Of a stretch of DNA of 47,028 nt, positions 8,701-17,200 are shown piece after piece; positions within the stretch are counted from its first letter, which is position 1, and each line of letters starts with the position of its first letter. Source of the DNA: Bacillota bacterium. Lineage in GTDB: Bacteria > Bacillota > Clostridia > Lachnospirales > Lachnospiraceae. Position numbers and translations under genes: made by a program. Under the pieces are notes generated by a model. The model was not told the DNA's origin. It saw nothing but the letters and a program-made list of their open reading frames with translations, and did not search any database. The stretch spans positions 1-47,028 of the forward strand of contig JAEZRJ010000045.1 in NCBI GenBank assembly GCA_023412855.1, read 5' to 3'.

Positions 8701-9025
8701 GCGGGAAAAAATGGACCATGAAAATCGTGCAAAGCAATTTATGCCCTTTGATGCTTTAAAAGGATTCCGGGAAGTGCTGGCAGAGAAAGAACGTATTATT
8801 GTTCCAAAACGGGAATTGTCAGAGGAGCAGAAGGAGGAGCTGGATTGGAAGCTGCGGAAGATTCAAAAAATGGATGTGATTACGGTAGAGTTCTTTCGAA
8901 ACAATGAGTATGTTCAAATGACCGGAATGGTGTCGCGGATAGAAGAGACGGCCGGAATACTGGTGATTGTCAATACGAAGATTGCTTTTGATGATATTTT
9001 CGATTTGCGCGAGAGTGCCATTTAG
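8690..9025 (+). CDS. YolD-like protein, partner of the Y-family polymerase
   Basis: A 111-residue protein with the YolD-like core RAKQFMPFDALKGFREVL near the N-terminus and IAFDDIFDL near the end. I chose GTG 8690 because GGAGGA (8677-8682) lies 7 bases before it; this start overlaps the polymerase stop by 11 bases, implying coupling. ATG 8711 is the alternative but has a poor RBS. YolD-like genes commonly follow UvrX/UmuC-type polymerases in Firmicutes and are thought to act with them in SOS mutagenesis; the biochemical role is not settled. Confidence 0.85.
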   Translation: MGSKREKMDHENRAKQFMPFDALKGFREVLAEKERIIVPKRELSEEQKEELDWKLRKIQKMDVITVEFFRNNEYVQMTGMVSRIEETAGILVIVNTKIAFDDIFDLRESAI

Positions 9026-9199
9026 AAGGGGCTTTTTCTGTAATCTCTATGGCATGGAAGCTCATACCGCCTCAGCAATTCGGAAGTACCATGATGTGCG
9101 GTCTGGGTTTATGGCGCTTTATGCATGGATATGATATACTATACCTTGCGTTAAGCGGCATAACTTATATTGGTAATGAATAGGAATCGTGGGGAAAAT

Positions 9200-10501
9200 A
9201 TGAAAAAAATTATATATACTTTTATACTTATATTAACTTTGACCGGCTGTGGTAATGAGAAGAGTGCGGGGCAGGAAACGACTGACATACAGGAAGAAAC
9301 GGGACAGGATATATTACATGAGAATCCGCCGGAGGACGCACAAAAGACCAATGATATGGCGCGTATCATAGAAGAGCAGACTTTTGAAGTCATCTTAGAT
9401 AACTGGGGAGAGGTCACTTTTGCGGCAATTGCTCCGGATGGAGAAAAAGAGAAGGATGTTACATTTAAACTGCTGAAAAATGGGCAGGAAACTTATTCCT
9501 TCCCGGAAAAAGGAACAGATAATTTCAGCAAAGTGTTGGCAGTGACCTTTAAAGATTATAACGAGGATGCAAAAACGGATATCATTGCCATTGTGCAGTA
9601 CAAAGATGGGGAAAATATATGGAATCAGGCTAAGGTCTTCTTGCAGGAAAATGCAGATAATATGTTTTATCTGGATTATGATCTGGAGGGATATCTGTTA
9701 GAACGAGAGACAGAAAACGGTCCCGCCTTTTACAGAGATTTTTTTCTGGAGGAATATCTTCAAAAGCAAGGTCTGACAGATAGTGTGTCATCTGTAATGG
9801 GAACATGGAAGGGCTATGCGGAATATGTTGCAGGTTTGAATGGAGAAATCAGCGTCGGCAGGCAGATAGAGATATTTGCCGAGCAGGTCGGAAAATGGGC
9901 GGCTGATATCGAGTATGCAGACGACCTGTATTGTTTTGCGCTGACGGAGTTAGACTACGATGGAATGATAGACTTGATCGTATCGAACTGCGGAGGTACG
10001 GGAAGTTTTTCTTATAATCATTTTTATGAAATCAATTCGGAAGGAAATATGGAGGAACTTGAGACGAATTTCATAGAAGGAAACTCCCAGGCAGATATCA
10101 TAACGGATGAAGCAACTGTTTATAGTTCTTTTTCAGCAGACGGCATACAGGACTATTATATTTTCGGTGACTTTCTAAAGGCCGGACCGGATGAGTACCA
10201 TGAAGATATAAGAGCCCTGCATATAGAGAAGAATGTGGTGATGGAGATGCCGCTGGCGAATAAGGATACTCTATATGGAGGAGCAGATTATACGGGGAAA
10301 ACAGTGTATACAGACTATAAAGGAGAAAAAATAACAGAAGAAGATTATGATAATTTTGCGCAGACATATTTCGAAAAACTTGGCTTGCAGAAGAAAACAG
10401 CTTCTTTCGGCTGGATGGATGTGAAAGATTTACAAGGGCTTAGTACGGAACAAATTATAGCAATGTTATCGGAATCCTATCAAAATTTTGAGATTAAGTA
10501 A
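9200..10501 (+). CDS. Lipoprotein of unknown function with Asp-rich calcium-type loops
   Basis: A 433-residue protein starting at ATG 9200, chosen because the signal peptide MKKIIYTFILILTLTGC begins there; an in-frame upstream start at 9170 would add ten charged residues. The lipobox LTGC predicts a membrane-anchored extracellular protein. After a ~40-residue acidic linker, two loops resemble VCBS/FG-GAP calcium sites: DYNEDAKTDI and LDYDGMIDL. No catalytic motif seen. It is followed after 36 bases by another exported protein with a similar phrase (EEQTFE/EEQTFT), so the two are probably one operon and may act together. Function unknown. Confidence 0.7.
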   Translation: MKKIIYTFILILTLTGCGNEKSAGQETTDIQEETGQDILHENPPEDAQKTNDMARIIEEQTFEVILDNWGEVTFAAIAPDGEKEKDVTFKLLKNGQETYSFPEKGTDNFSKVLAVTFKDYNEDAKTDIIAIVQYKDGENIWNQAKVFLQENADNMFYLDYDLEGYLLERETENGPAFYRDFFLEEYLQKQGLTDSVSSVMGTWKGYAEYVAGLNGEISVGRQIEIFAEQVGKWAADIEYADDLYCFALTELDYDGMIDLIVSNCGGTGSFSYNHFYEINSEGNMEELETNFIEGNSQADIITDEATVYSSFSADGIQDYYIFGDFLKAGPDEYHEDIRALHIEKNVVMEMPLANKDTLYGGADYTGKTVYTDYKGEKITEEDYDNFAQTYFEKLGLQKKTASFGWMDVKDLQGLSTEQIIAMLSESYQNFEIK

Positions 10502-10537
10502 TACTGACCTTACGGACATATAGGAGAAAAATATAAG

Positions 10538-12079
10538 ATGAAAAAAGTCATACAAATAATAGGACTTATTTTTCTGCTGATTTTTAGTGCAATAACGGTC
10601 CTGATAGGTAGTTTTATTTATATAACCAAATATCGTGTACTGGAAGTAGGAAGAGAACAATCTGCAGATAGAAATTATGAAGTGATTTTTCAGATGATAG
10701 GAGAGCCGGAGTGGCCGTTTGGGGCAACGGCAGGCAGATTTGTTGTAAATGATTTAGCAAATGACGAACAGCTTCAGAAAACAGATTTAACGATCCTGGA
10801 CGATGGAGGGACGTTTCGTGATTCAAACTGGTATGTAACCTGGTACCCGGCAGGGGTGGAAATTATTATTTCGGGAAGTGAGCAGGAAAATGAAACCTAT
10901 GTGATTTATTATGACGAGAGCGGTCAGTTCAAAGGATATACCAAAGAACAGGCAACTGCATGGATACAGAAAAAATACGGAAGTGAAGTCCGGTTTGCAT
11001 CGGAACAAAATAATACATATACCTTTGATACGGGTGACTTCGGGTTTGAAGTGCAGAAGGATTTTCATTTAACGGACAATTATGAAAATGCTTACTATGA
11101 ATGGTATAGCGAACAATTTTCAAAAACACATAGCAGAGCTATCTATTTTGAAGAAGACAATTCAGAATATATTCCTACTGTAGGCTTTAATGGAAGGCAA
11201 GCTGGAGAAATAGAAAGTTTCTGTAATGCGGTATGTGATTTAGTGGAGAGCTTCGAAAAAGTACCCTTCGATAAGTTCATTTATTACATAGAAGAACAGA
11301 CTTTTACTTTTGCATTGAAAGGCTATCTGGAGCCATATAACAGGAATGCCTTGTATAATGCGGTATATGAACAGCTCGAACAGACATCTCTCAGGGCGAT
11401 TGAGGAAGAAGAGGCCCCGGACGCAGATTATCCGGAAGCAACTGATACAGACCGAAGCGAAACTTTTCCCGTTGAAACGGAGAGTGACGTAATTCCGAAC
11501 GGGGATTCCTATAGTACAAACAAAAGCGAAGCTTTTTCGTTCGAAATAACGAAAGAAATCCTGGAGTATTATAAGTCTCTGGAACCGGATGCGAGCTATA
11601 AAATGAAAGACGGAACCGCATACAATATGTTGCCGGTAGATAGGGCTTGCGGAAGCAGTTATTATATCTTAACGGCTGTTAAGGGAAACACGTTGCAAAT
11701 AATAAATATGGACCCTTATTTGGGGCAGGGTGGGGAAGCTAAATGGATAAGCTTTTTAGAGGATGAACAAATCGGATTCTCCTGCCTGTCTTACAGCGGC
11801 GGAAGCTATGGCTTGTTATTCCGGACAGGGGATGGCGGCAAGACCTTCCGTGAAGTTACCTATCCTTCGGCTAATGCTTTGCTTTCGGATGGAACTATTT
11901 ACAATCCGTTTGTGATGCCGGAACAGGTCTGGGAAGAAAAAGGAAAAATGTATCTGTTAGTCGGACAGGGGCCTGATGGAGACTATTATGGGGAAAAAGG
12001 CTATTGCAATGGACTTTTTGAATCCACGGATCAAGGTGTGACATGGAGTTATCTGGGAGAAGAAGCAGTAAAACGATAG
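10538..12079 (+). CDS. Membrane-anchored extracellular protein with Asp-box motifs
   Basis: A 513-residue protein with one N-terminal membrane segment (about 5-28, no lipobox), leaving most of the chain outside the cell. Residues 30-290 are of unknown fold; about 295-345 is an acidic Ser/Thr/Glu linker. The C-terminal part carries two Asp-box-like motifs (RTGDGGKTFREV and ESTDQGVTWSYL), the turns of BNR-type beta-propellers. Two repeats are too few for a full propeller, so it may be a small or degenerate one. RBS AGGAG at 10521. Not a recognised sialidase: the Arg triad is not apparent. Function unknown. Confidence 0.7.
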   Translation: MKKVIQIIGLIFLLIFSAITVLIGSFIYITKYRVLEVGREQSADRNYEVIFQMIGEPEWPFGATAGRFVVNDLANDEQLQKTDLTILDDGGTFRDSNWYVTWYPAGVEIIISGSEQENETYVIYYDESGQFKGYTKEQATAWIQKKYGSEVRFASEQNNTYTFDTGDFGFEVQKDFHLTDNYENAYYEWYSEQFSKTHSRAIYFEEDNSEYIPTVGFNGRQAGEIESFCNAVCDLVESFEKVPFDKFIYYIEEQTFTFALKGYLEPYNRNALYNAVYEQLEQTSLRAIEEEEAPDADYPEATDTDRSETFPVETESDVIPNGDSYSTNKSEAFSFEITKEILEYYKSLEPDASYKMKDGTAYNMLPVDRACGSSYYILTAVKGNTLQIINMDPYLGQGGEAKWISFLEDEQIGFSCLSYSGGSYGLLFRTGDGGKTFREVTYPSANALLSDGTIYNPFVMPEQVWEEKGKMYLLVGQGPDGDYYGEKGYCNGLFESTDQGVTWSYLGEEAVKR

Positions 12080-12158
12080 TTTTATAGTTTATTTCTATTA
12101 ATTTGCCCCGTGCTAATTGCTGAGAGCTGTGAAAAAAGAGAGGTGAAGCTGATGAATA

Positions 12159-12184
12159 CATGCCAGATACTGGCATGATTTTCT
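12159..12184 (+). terminator. Hairpin terminator after the 10538 gene
   Basis: CATGCCAG (12159-12166), loop ATA, CTGGCATG (12170-12177), then ATTTTCTT. A perfect 8-base stem with a short T-rich tail. An 8-codon reading frame with a good RBS (AGAGGTGA) at 12152 ends inside the stem. Confidence 0.55.
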
Positions 12185-12210
12185 TGTAAAGTAAAGAAAA
12201 GGGATGATGA

Positions 12211-12257
12211 TAAAATAAGGGCACTAGATATTTAAATATCTGGATGCGCTTATTTTA
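12211..12257. terminator. Long A/T hairpin at the left edge of the AT-rich island
   Basis: TAAAATAAG (12211-12219) pairs with CTTATTTTA (12249-12257), with an inner perfect palindrome AGATATTTAAATATCT. Could be a bidirectional terminator or the relic end of a mobile element; the sequence alone does not decide. Confidence 0.4.
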
Positions 12258-12386
12258 GTTATTACCTTCGATAAATAATATATCCAAGTGCTTTTATTAA
12301 TTTGGTTTAGTGGTATTTTGTCATAAAGCGATAGTATATTTCATTAAAATATGTTATTATATTACAGAATATTATGGGGGAATTTT

Positions 12387-12937
12387 ATGGCGAAAATATA
12401 TATAGTATTATTATCTGTAATTTTTACATCAATATCTTTGTGTGGTATCACATCTGACACATCCCCTAAGCAAAAGTTAATTTCCAAAGATTGATAAGTT
12501 ACAATTCCAATACATTGATAAACATTATGTATTTAATCTTGGAGATTCATTAGAAACGAGTGAATTATTATGTAGTGTATTTCAATGAAGACTATTCTGT
12601 TTTATATGCCGGTGGTACTAAGATAATTAAGGAAAATAGTATTAATGGCCCCTGGTCATGGATATTTATTGCCGGGATAAAGATCATGATATTATAATTG
12701 AAAACAAATATGGAGGTACTAAAATTTTTTTTGACTGTTCAAAAGAATTGACATTATCGGGTTTACCAATATATTTTAGATTTAGAGTTCAGGGCAAAAA
12801 AATCGGCAGATTATTAAGAATTATAATCCTCATAATGTATTTAGCAAGGTGATATTTCAACAACAGAAGTAACTGATTTTCGCTTTAATGATTATCGTAG
12901 TCTTCAGCTATCGCTACTGGAAAAAATAATAAATTAA
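12387..12937 (+). pseudogene. Decayed small lipoprotein gene
   Basis: An ATG after GGGGG opens a 35-codon frame with a signal peptide and lipobox-like ISLC. It stops at 12494, but the reading continues by switching frame: IDKLQFQYIDKHYVFNLGD, then VVYFNEDYSVLYAGGTKI, then RDKDHDIIIENKYGGTKIFF, then DFRFNDYRSLQLSLLEKI ending at 12937. At least four frame changes are needed, so it is a pseudogene of a ~180-residue lipoprotein. It is very AT-rich like the NTPase gene that follows and probably arrived with it. I do not recognise the family. Confidence 0.6.
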
Positions 12938-13017
12938 TTGAGAATTGCGTTATGTTTGTAAAAACCAAGTTCCATAAATGTAATTGGAAAACTATATCAG
13001 TAAAGAGGAATAACCTT

Positions 13018-15498
13018 ATGATTAAAAAAAACATAGAAACATTAATTGGATTAACTTATGGGACACTGGCTGGAGCACTGGGCGACAAGTGTATAGAGTT
13101 GAGTATTGAACAAATTAAAAACATATACACGAATTATGAAAATCGTCATAAATCTTTAACAACAAGGTTATATACTGCTCTCATAGAATCAATGAAAGAA
13201 GTTACTAGTAATAGATATGAAGATAATATGGATGTATTATATGATTGTGCTAACAGTTTAATGACATGTTGGCAGCGTGAGGATGTATTAAGTTTAGTAA
13301 CTTTTACAGATAGTGCATTAATTTCAAAGTATTCAAATAATACCATAAAAGCGAAAGATTTTGAAGATATATTAGTAAGGCATATTATAAAAGATGAAGA
13401 ATTAGAACATGTATTATCATTTCATTGGAACAAAAAAAGTTATGATAATACAAAAAAAATTGTACAAGATATTAACAAGCAAAATGTAGTATTAGAAGAA
13501 GTAAGAGATAATATCAATAATATTAAAAATAAAATGATTGAAGATAATCCTAATAAAGAAGTTAAAAAGTTTTATGCTGAAGATACAAAAGCAGAGTTTG
13601 TAAGAAAATGGAAGGATGAATTATTTCTTCATAAAGGTGAAGGTATTACACTTGAACATACATTTGTTATGCCGGATTATAAATTATATGATGAAGAGAC
13701 TCTAGTTTATGATAATTTAAAAGAACATTTAAAGATATTTATTACCAAATCGGAATATAGAAATATGTTTATTATTGGTCATCCGGGTATGGGGAAGAGT
13801 AGTATAGTAGCTTTTTTAATTAATGAGTATCAAAAAAACAATATATTAATTATTAAGTTTAGAGATTTAAGAGATAATGAATTGCATAATGGTTTATTAA
13901 ATGCAATTTTTTATAAACTTGATGAAGACTTGGAAAATAAAATTCTTATAATGGATGGATATGATGAACTAGATTATCATGGAAATAAGGAAGATTTATT
14001 GAATAATTTTCAATATGATATCAGTAAGATTAGAAATCTTAAATGGATTATTACATCAAGACATAATTATATTTCAGATACGATACTTATGAAAGAAGAA
14101 GCGATATATTTGCAACCATTTAATAATGATAAAATAAAAATATTTTATAATAAACTATATGATATGTATTTAGAAAAAGAAGTAAAAAATATTGAAGTTA
14201 TAGGAATACCAGTTATTTTATATATGGCTTTATTTTCAGAAATCGATATAACTGATGAAAAATCAATTCCAGAAATTTATAGTACTATTTTTTCAATAGA
14301 TAGAGGAATCTTTCGTAAATTGCGAAGTAAAAATAATAATGGGTTTGATAGTGGTGTAACGCATAGAGTAGAAATTATTGGAAAAATTTTTTTGAGAATA
14401 TTAAGCGAATTAGCTTTTGCTATGTTCGAATATGGAGAGTTTGAAATTTCATTTAGTAAATATGAAGATATTATTAATAAAAATTGTATTGATAATCAAC
14501 ATAGAGAATTAGCGTTTGATTTTCCATTAGCTAACTTAAGTGAGATATACGATAAGAAAGTTAAATTTGTGCATAATTCCATTTATGAATTTTTTGTTTC
14601 AGAATATATTTTTTCTTGTTTATGTGAGTTAAACAAAACTTATAATATTAATAAATATAATATTTTGGGAGAAATGTTACATAAAAACAAATTGAGTTCT
14701 GAAGTGATAGAATTTTTATCTTATAGAATCAATAATAGTAATTTGTGCGATGATATGATTATATTTACAAAAACAATAAAATTTATGCTTATAAATGGAA
14801 TGTTATATAATGTTAATTTAAATGTTAAACAAGCGCTTAATTCAGAAAAAAATATTTTTTATAATTTAATGGGTATTTTACATTGCTATAATCTAGATGT
14901 CATAGACATTAATTGTATAAATTATTATTTAGAAAATAAATATGTTAAGGAGTTAATTAATGATAATGAAGATATTGATTTATCATACTTAGATTTAAGC
15001 AAAACAAATTTAAAATATATTAATTTGAATTATTCTAACCTAAATCGAGCTAATTTGTGTGAAACTAATTTGTCGAGAGCCAATTTATGCAGAGTTAATC
15101 TGTGTGAATCCCTTTTAACGGAAGTTGACTTTCATGGGAGTAATTTGTCAAAATCTAATCTTTTTAAGGCTAATTTAGAAAGAACAAACCTTTTTAAAGT
15201 GGATTTACGTGGAGCAAATATGAGAGAGGCGGACTTGCGTAAGGCTTATTTGGCAAAAGCGGACTTAAGCGGAGCGAATTTGCAAGAAACAGACTTAAGC
15301 GAAGCGGATTTGCGAGAAGCAGATTTACGTAGAGCAGACTTAAGGCAAGCAGATTTGCGAGAAGCAAATTTGCGCAAGGCTGACTTGAGCGGAGCAGATT
15401 TACGTAAGGCTGACTTAAGTGGAGCAGATTTGCGAGAGGTTGATTTGCTTAATGTAAATTTGAACGAAGTCGACTTGAAGAATGCTATTTTAAAATAA
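13018..15498 (+). CDS. NACHT-type STAND NTPase with C-terminal pentapeptide repeats (defence candidate)
   Basis: An 826-residue protein. I chose ATG 13018, which has AGAGGA 8 bases upstream; ATG 12952 would add 22 basic residues without an RBS. Order: residues 1-20 glycine-rich hydrophobic (LIGLTYGTLAGALGD), helical to ~200, NACHT core with Walker A GHPGMGKSS (254-262), Walker B MDGYDEL (312-318) and sensor ITSR (345-348), a helical middle region, then about 35 pentapeptide repeats A(D/N)Lxx from ~652 to the end. The DGxDE Walker B is characteristic of NACHT NTPases, many of which are bacterial anti-phage sensors; the C-terminal repeat would be the sensor and the N-terminus the effector (inference). 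Very AT-rich, between a pseudogene and a dead transposase: likely horizontally acquired. Confidence 0.85.
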   Translation: MIKKNIETLIGLTYGTLAGALGDKCIELSIEQIKNIYTNYENRHKSLTTRLYTALIESMKEVTSNRYEDNMDVLYDCANSLMTCWQREDVLSLVTFTDSALISKYSNNTIKAKDFEDILVRHIIKDEELEHVLSFHWNKKSYDNTKKIVQDINKQNVVLEEVRDNINNIKNKMIEDNPNKEVKKFYAEDTKAEFVRKWKDELFLHKGEGITLEHTFVMPDYKLYDEETLVYDNLKEHLKIFITKSEYRNMFIIGHPGMGKSSIVAFLINEYQKNNILIIKFRDLRDNELHNGLLNAIFYKLDEDLENKILIMDGYDELDYHGNKEDLLNNFQYDISKIRNLKWIITSRHNYISDTILMKEEAIYLQPFNNDKIKIFYNKLYDMYLEKEVKNIEVIGIPVILYMALFSEIDITDEKSIPEIYSTIFSIDRGIFRKLRSKNNNGFDSGVTHRVEIIGKIFLRILSELAFAMFEYGEFEISFSKYEDIINKNCIDNQHRELAFDFPLANLSEIYDKKVKFVHNSIYEFFVSEYIFSCLCELNKTYNINKYNILGEMLHKNKLSSEVIEFLSYRINNSNLCDDMIIFTKTIKFMLINGMLYNVNLNVKQALNSEKNIFYNLMGILHCYNLDVIDINCINYYLENKYVKELINDNEDIDLSYLDLSKTNLKYINLNYSNLNRANLCETNLSRANLCRVNLCESLLTEVDFHGSNLSKSNLFKANLERTNLFKVDLRGANMREADLRKAYLAKADLSGANLQETDLSEADLREADLRRADLRQADLREANLRKADLSGADLRKADLSGADLREVDLLNVNLNEVDLKNAILK
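15190..15480 (+). repeat. Near-tandem DNA repeats encoding the pentapeptides
   Basis: The 15-base units resemble GCRGAYTTRCGNRAR, alternating AGC/CGT codons. Unlike the rest of the gene, they are richer in G and C and nearly identical to one another between 15230 and 15440. This looks like recent amplification by slippage or unequal recombination. The preceding repeats (14970-15180) encode the same motif but are diverged and AT-rich. Confidence 0.7.
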
Positions 15499-15540
15499 GA
15501 TAAAAATAAGTATAGTTTAAAAGTAAGAGCTTAATAGGTT

Positions 15541-16159
15541 ATTTGCCCGTATTGCAATAGACCTTCATCTAAAGTACACTCTGTATATCAGCGTGAAATT
15601 AAAGATCTACCGATACAGAATAAGAAAATCAAATTCGTTTAAAGTGTGTAAAAACAGCATCTGTGAGCTGCTTAAAAAAATGCCATCCACTGTGGATAAA
15701 TCAACTGTAAAATAGTTTGCGCGGATGATTTTGCTTTTCGAAAAAGATATCCTTATAGCTCGGTAATGGTTGATCTGGAGGCCGCCGTATCATAGATATA
15801 ATTGATTCTCGTGAAATTACAGTGGTTGCTGAGTGGTTAAAAACTCATCCAAATGCTTTACCGATTAGCGATAGATTTGATCTGCTAAAAAATCTTTCTG
15901 AAGCGGTGGAAAAATATATGCGTCGTCTTTTCCATCCCGTCTGGAAATCCCAGCAACCGTAGCAACGCAAAGCCCAAAAATGCAGGCCCTTTATAATACA
16001 CGCAATCGTTCAGAATGAATCCGTTTTGCTCAATCGAAACGTGGTGAAGGTTATACGATCAATGATATTGCACTATTATTACATTTGTTAGTAAGTACAG
16101 TATTTAAGTACCTTGCTATTCCAAAAGACGAAATACCTAAGGGGCATGTGAATGCTTGA
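15541..16159 (+). pseudogene. Remnant of an ISL3-family transposase
   Basis: Pieces of an ISL3 transposase can be read in shifting frames. An N-terminal zinc-binding part reads CPYCNRPSSKVHSVYQREIK then DLPIQNKKIKF. The catalytic part has ADDFAFRKRYPYSSVMVDLE and IIDSREITVVAEWLKTHPN. The C-terminal HTH-like part has GYTINDIALLLHLLVSTVFK. Stops, frameshifts and deletions remove most of the protein, so it is not functional. It marks the right side of the AT-rich island. No terminal inverted repeats identified. Confidence 0.75.
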
Positions 16160-16275
16160 AAGGTACTATATAATATCATAGCCGCCTATAAGTAAGAAAA
16201 AATCCGAGAGCTCAAAGGGTGTGACGTACGTAAAATCAAGCATTTGGACGCCTTCACAAAATTTTTATAATTTCA

Positions 16276-16302
16276 TTAGCACTCGACTATTGACAGTGCT
16301 AA
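16276..16302. promoter_or_regulatory. CIRCE element (HrcA operator)
   Basis: TTAGCACTC (16276-16284), nine bases, CAGTGCTAA (16294-16302). This matches the CIRCE consensus TTAGCACTC-N9-GAGTGCTAA except one base. HrcA bound here would block the hsp20 promoter, whose -35 lies inside it. HrcA itself is not in the window. Confidence 0.93.
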
Positions 16303-16318
16303 CAACGGGTGTTATATT
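16290..16318 (+). promoter_or_regulatory. Sigma-A promoter of hsp20
   Basis: TTGACA (16290-16295), 17 bases, TATATT (16313-16318). The -35 is embedded in the CIRCE element. The transcript leader to ATG 16421 is about 95 bases. Confidence 0.8.
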
Positions 16319-16420
16319 ACATATAGAACGAGGGAAAAGAAATGATCCCAGAGTTCACAGCCCGGAGTTTGGGGTTATAAACGGCATAATGTATATTAAT
16401 GAAGAATGGAGGAATGATTT

Positions 16421-16873
16421 ATGTTAATGCCAAGTATTTTTGGAGAAAATTTATTTGATGATTTTATGTATTTTCCGTTCGAAAGAGAATTCTTCGGAAG
16501 GCGCAATCCGATGTATGGAAAAGGCGAGAGAAATTTAATGAAGACAGATATAAAAGAAACAGACTCTGCCTATGAAGTAGCTGTTGACTTACCAGGCTTT
16601 AAGAAAGAGGAAATTTCCGCGAAACTGGAAAAGGGATACCTTACCATCAGCGCTTCCAGGAATTTGGAAAAAGACGAAAAAGATGAAGAAAGCGGCAGAT
16701 ACATTCGCAGAGAACGCTATAGCGGCCAGTGCTCCAGAAGTTTCTATGTCGGTGAACAGGTTACCGAGGAAGATATCAGAGCAAAATTTGAAGATGGTAT
16801 CTTGCAGCTTTACGTTACTAAAAAGGAAGCGAAGCAAGTGGAAGAGAAGAAGCTTATAGCCATTGAAGGATAA
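16421..16873 (+). CDS. hsp20: Hsp20/alpha-crystallin small heat-shock protein
   Basis: A 150-residue cytoplasmic holdase. The alpha-crystallin domain begins about residue 43 (KTDIKETDSAYEVAVDLPGFKKEEI) and runs to ~145; it includes GRYIRRERYSGQCSRSFYV and the family motif with A-x-x-x-x-G-x-L (AKFEDGILQLYV). The Phe-rich N-terminal arm (FDDFMYFPFEREFF) is the usual oligomerisation and client-binding arm. RBS GGAGGA at 16409. Regulation by HrcA through CIRCE is supported by the upstream operator; a single-gene unit, closed by a strong terminator. Confidence 0.95.
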   Translation: MLMPSIFGENLFDDFMYFPFEREFFGRRNPMYGKGERNLMKTDIKETDSAYEVAVDLPGFKKEEISAKLEKGYLTISASRNLEKDEKDEESGRYIRRERYSGQCSRSFYVGEQVTEEDIRAKFEDGILQLYVTKKEAKQVEEKKLIAIEG

Positions 16874-16888
16874 ACTTAAAAGAAACAT

Positions 16889-16930
16889 AAACGAGGAGAG
16901 ACTTTAGCGGTCTCTCCTCGTTTGTTTTGT
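16889..16930 (+). terminator. Intrinsic terminator of hsp20
   Basis: AAACGAGGAGAGAC (16889-16902) and GTCTCTCCTCGTTT (16910-16923) form a perfect 14-base stem, followed by TGTTTTGT. Confidence 0.9.
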
Positions 16931-17044
16931 AAATAGAAAACGCGCCTATTTTACAGAAACAATAGATGCACAGCTACGCGTGTTAAGCAAAAGCTGTGCT
17001 GTAGAAATACTTGGTTGCGAGAGTGTACGAAGCACACTTTTGTT
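16928..17044 (+). repeat. Dispersed palindromic repeat, copy B (full length)
   Basis: About 117 bases. Ends are near-inverted repeats: AAAACGCGCC on the left and GCACACTTTTGTT on the right. The core is ATGCACAGCTACGCG then AAGCAAAAGC. Aligns along its whole length with the reverse complement of 33826-33937 and with 5353-5420 over its left half. Each copy sits next to a terminator. Confidence 0.8.
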
Positions 17045-17085
17045 CCATATTTATATAAATTCTTTCCAATGTCAATTCTTCCAAA

Positions 17086-17200
17086 TTGAATCGTACCTGC
17101 AACTGTGTTACACTAAAAAGCGTACAAATATTTTCTTAAGTTGTGGAAACAGTAAAATTAGTGAAGGGAATAACGGCGGGATAGGAGCTATTTAAAACAG
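17086..17200 (+). promoter_or_regulatory. Promoter-leader module of the response regulator (shared with lgt)
   Basis: TTGAAT (17086-17091), 17 bases, TACACT (17109-17114), then an ~85-base leader containing ATATTTTCTTAAGT and GGGAATAACG and an ATAGGAG that sits 13 bases before the ATG. The whole stretch aligns with 22442-22553 upstream of lgt, including the promoter spacing and the unusually long RBS-to-start distance. Confidence 0.7.

Noticed and set aside
12658..12852. 64-codon frame as a separate gene
   Set aside because: It is one piece of the decayed lipoprotein gene, continuous with neighbouring frames.
15190..15480. CRISPR array
   Set aside because: Repeats are contiguous 15-base coding units in frame with no spacers.
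16221..16427. 68-codon frame upstream of hsp20
   Set aside because: Runs through the CIRCE element and the promoter and has no RBS; it is regulatory DNA.
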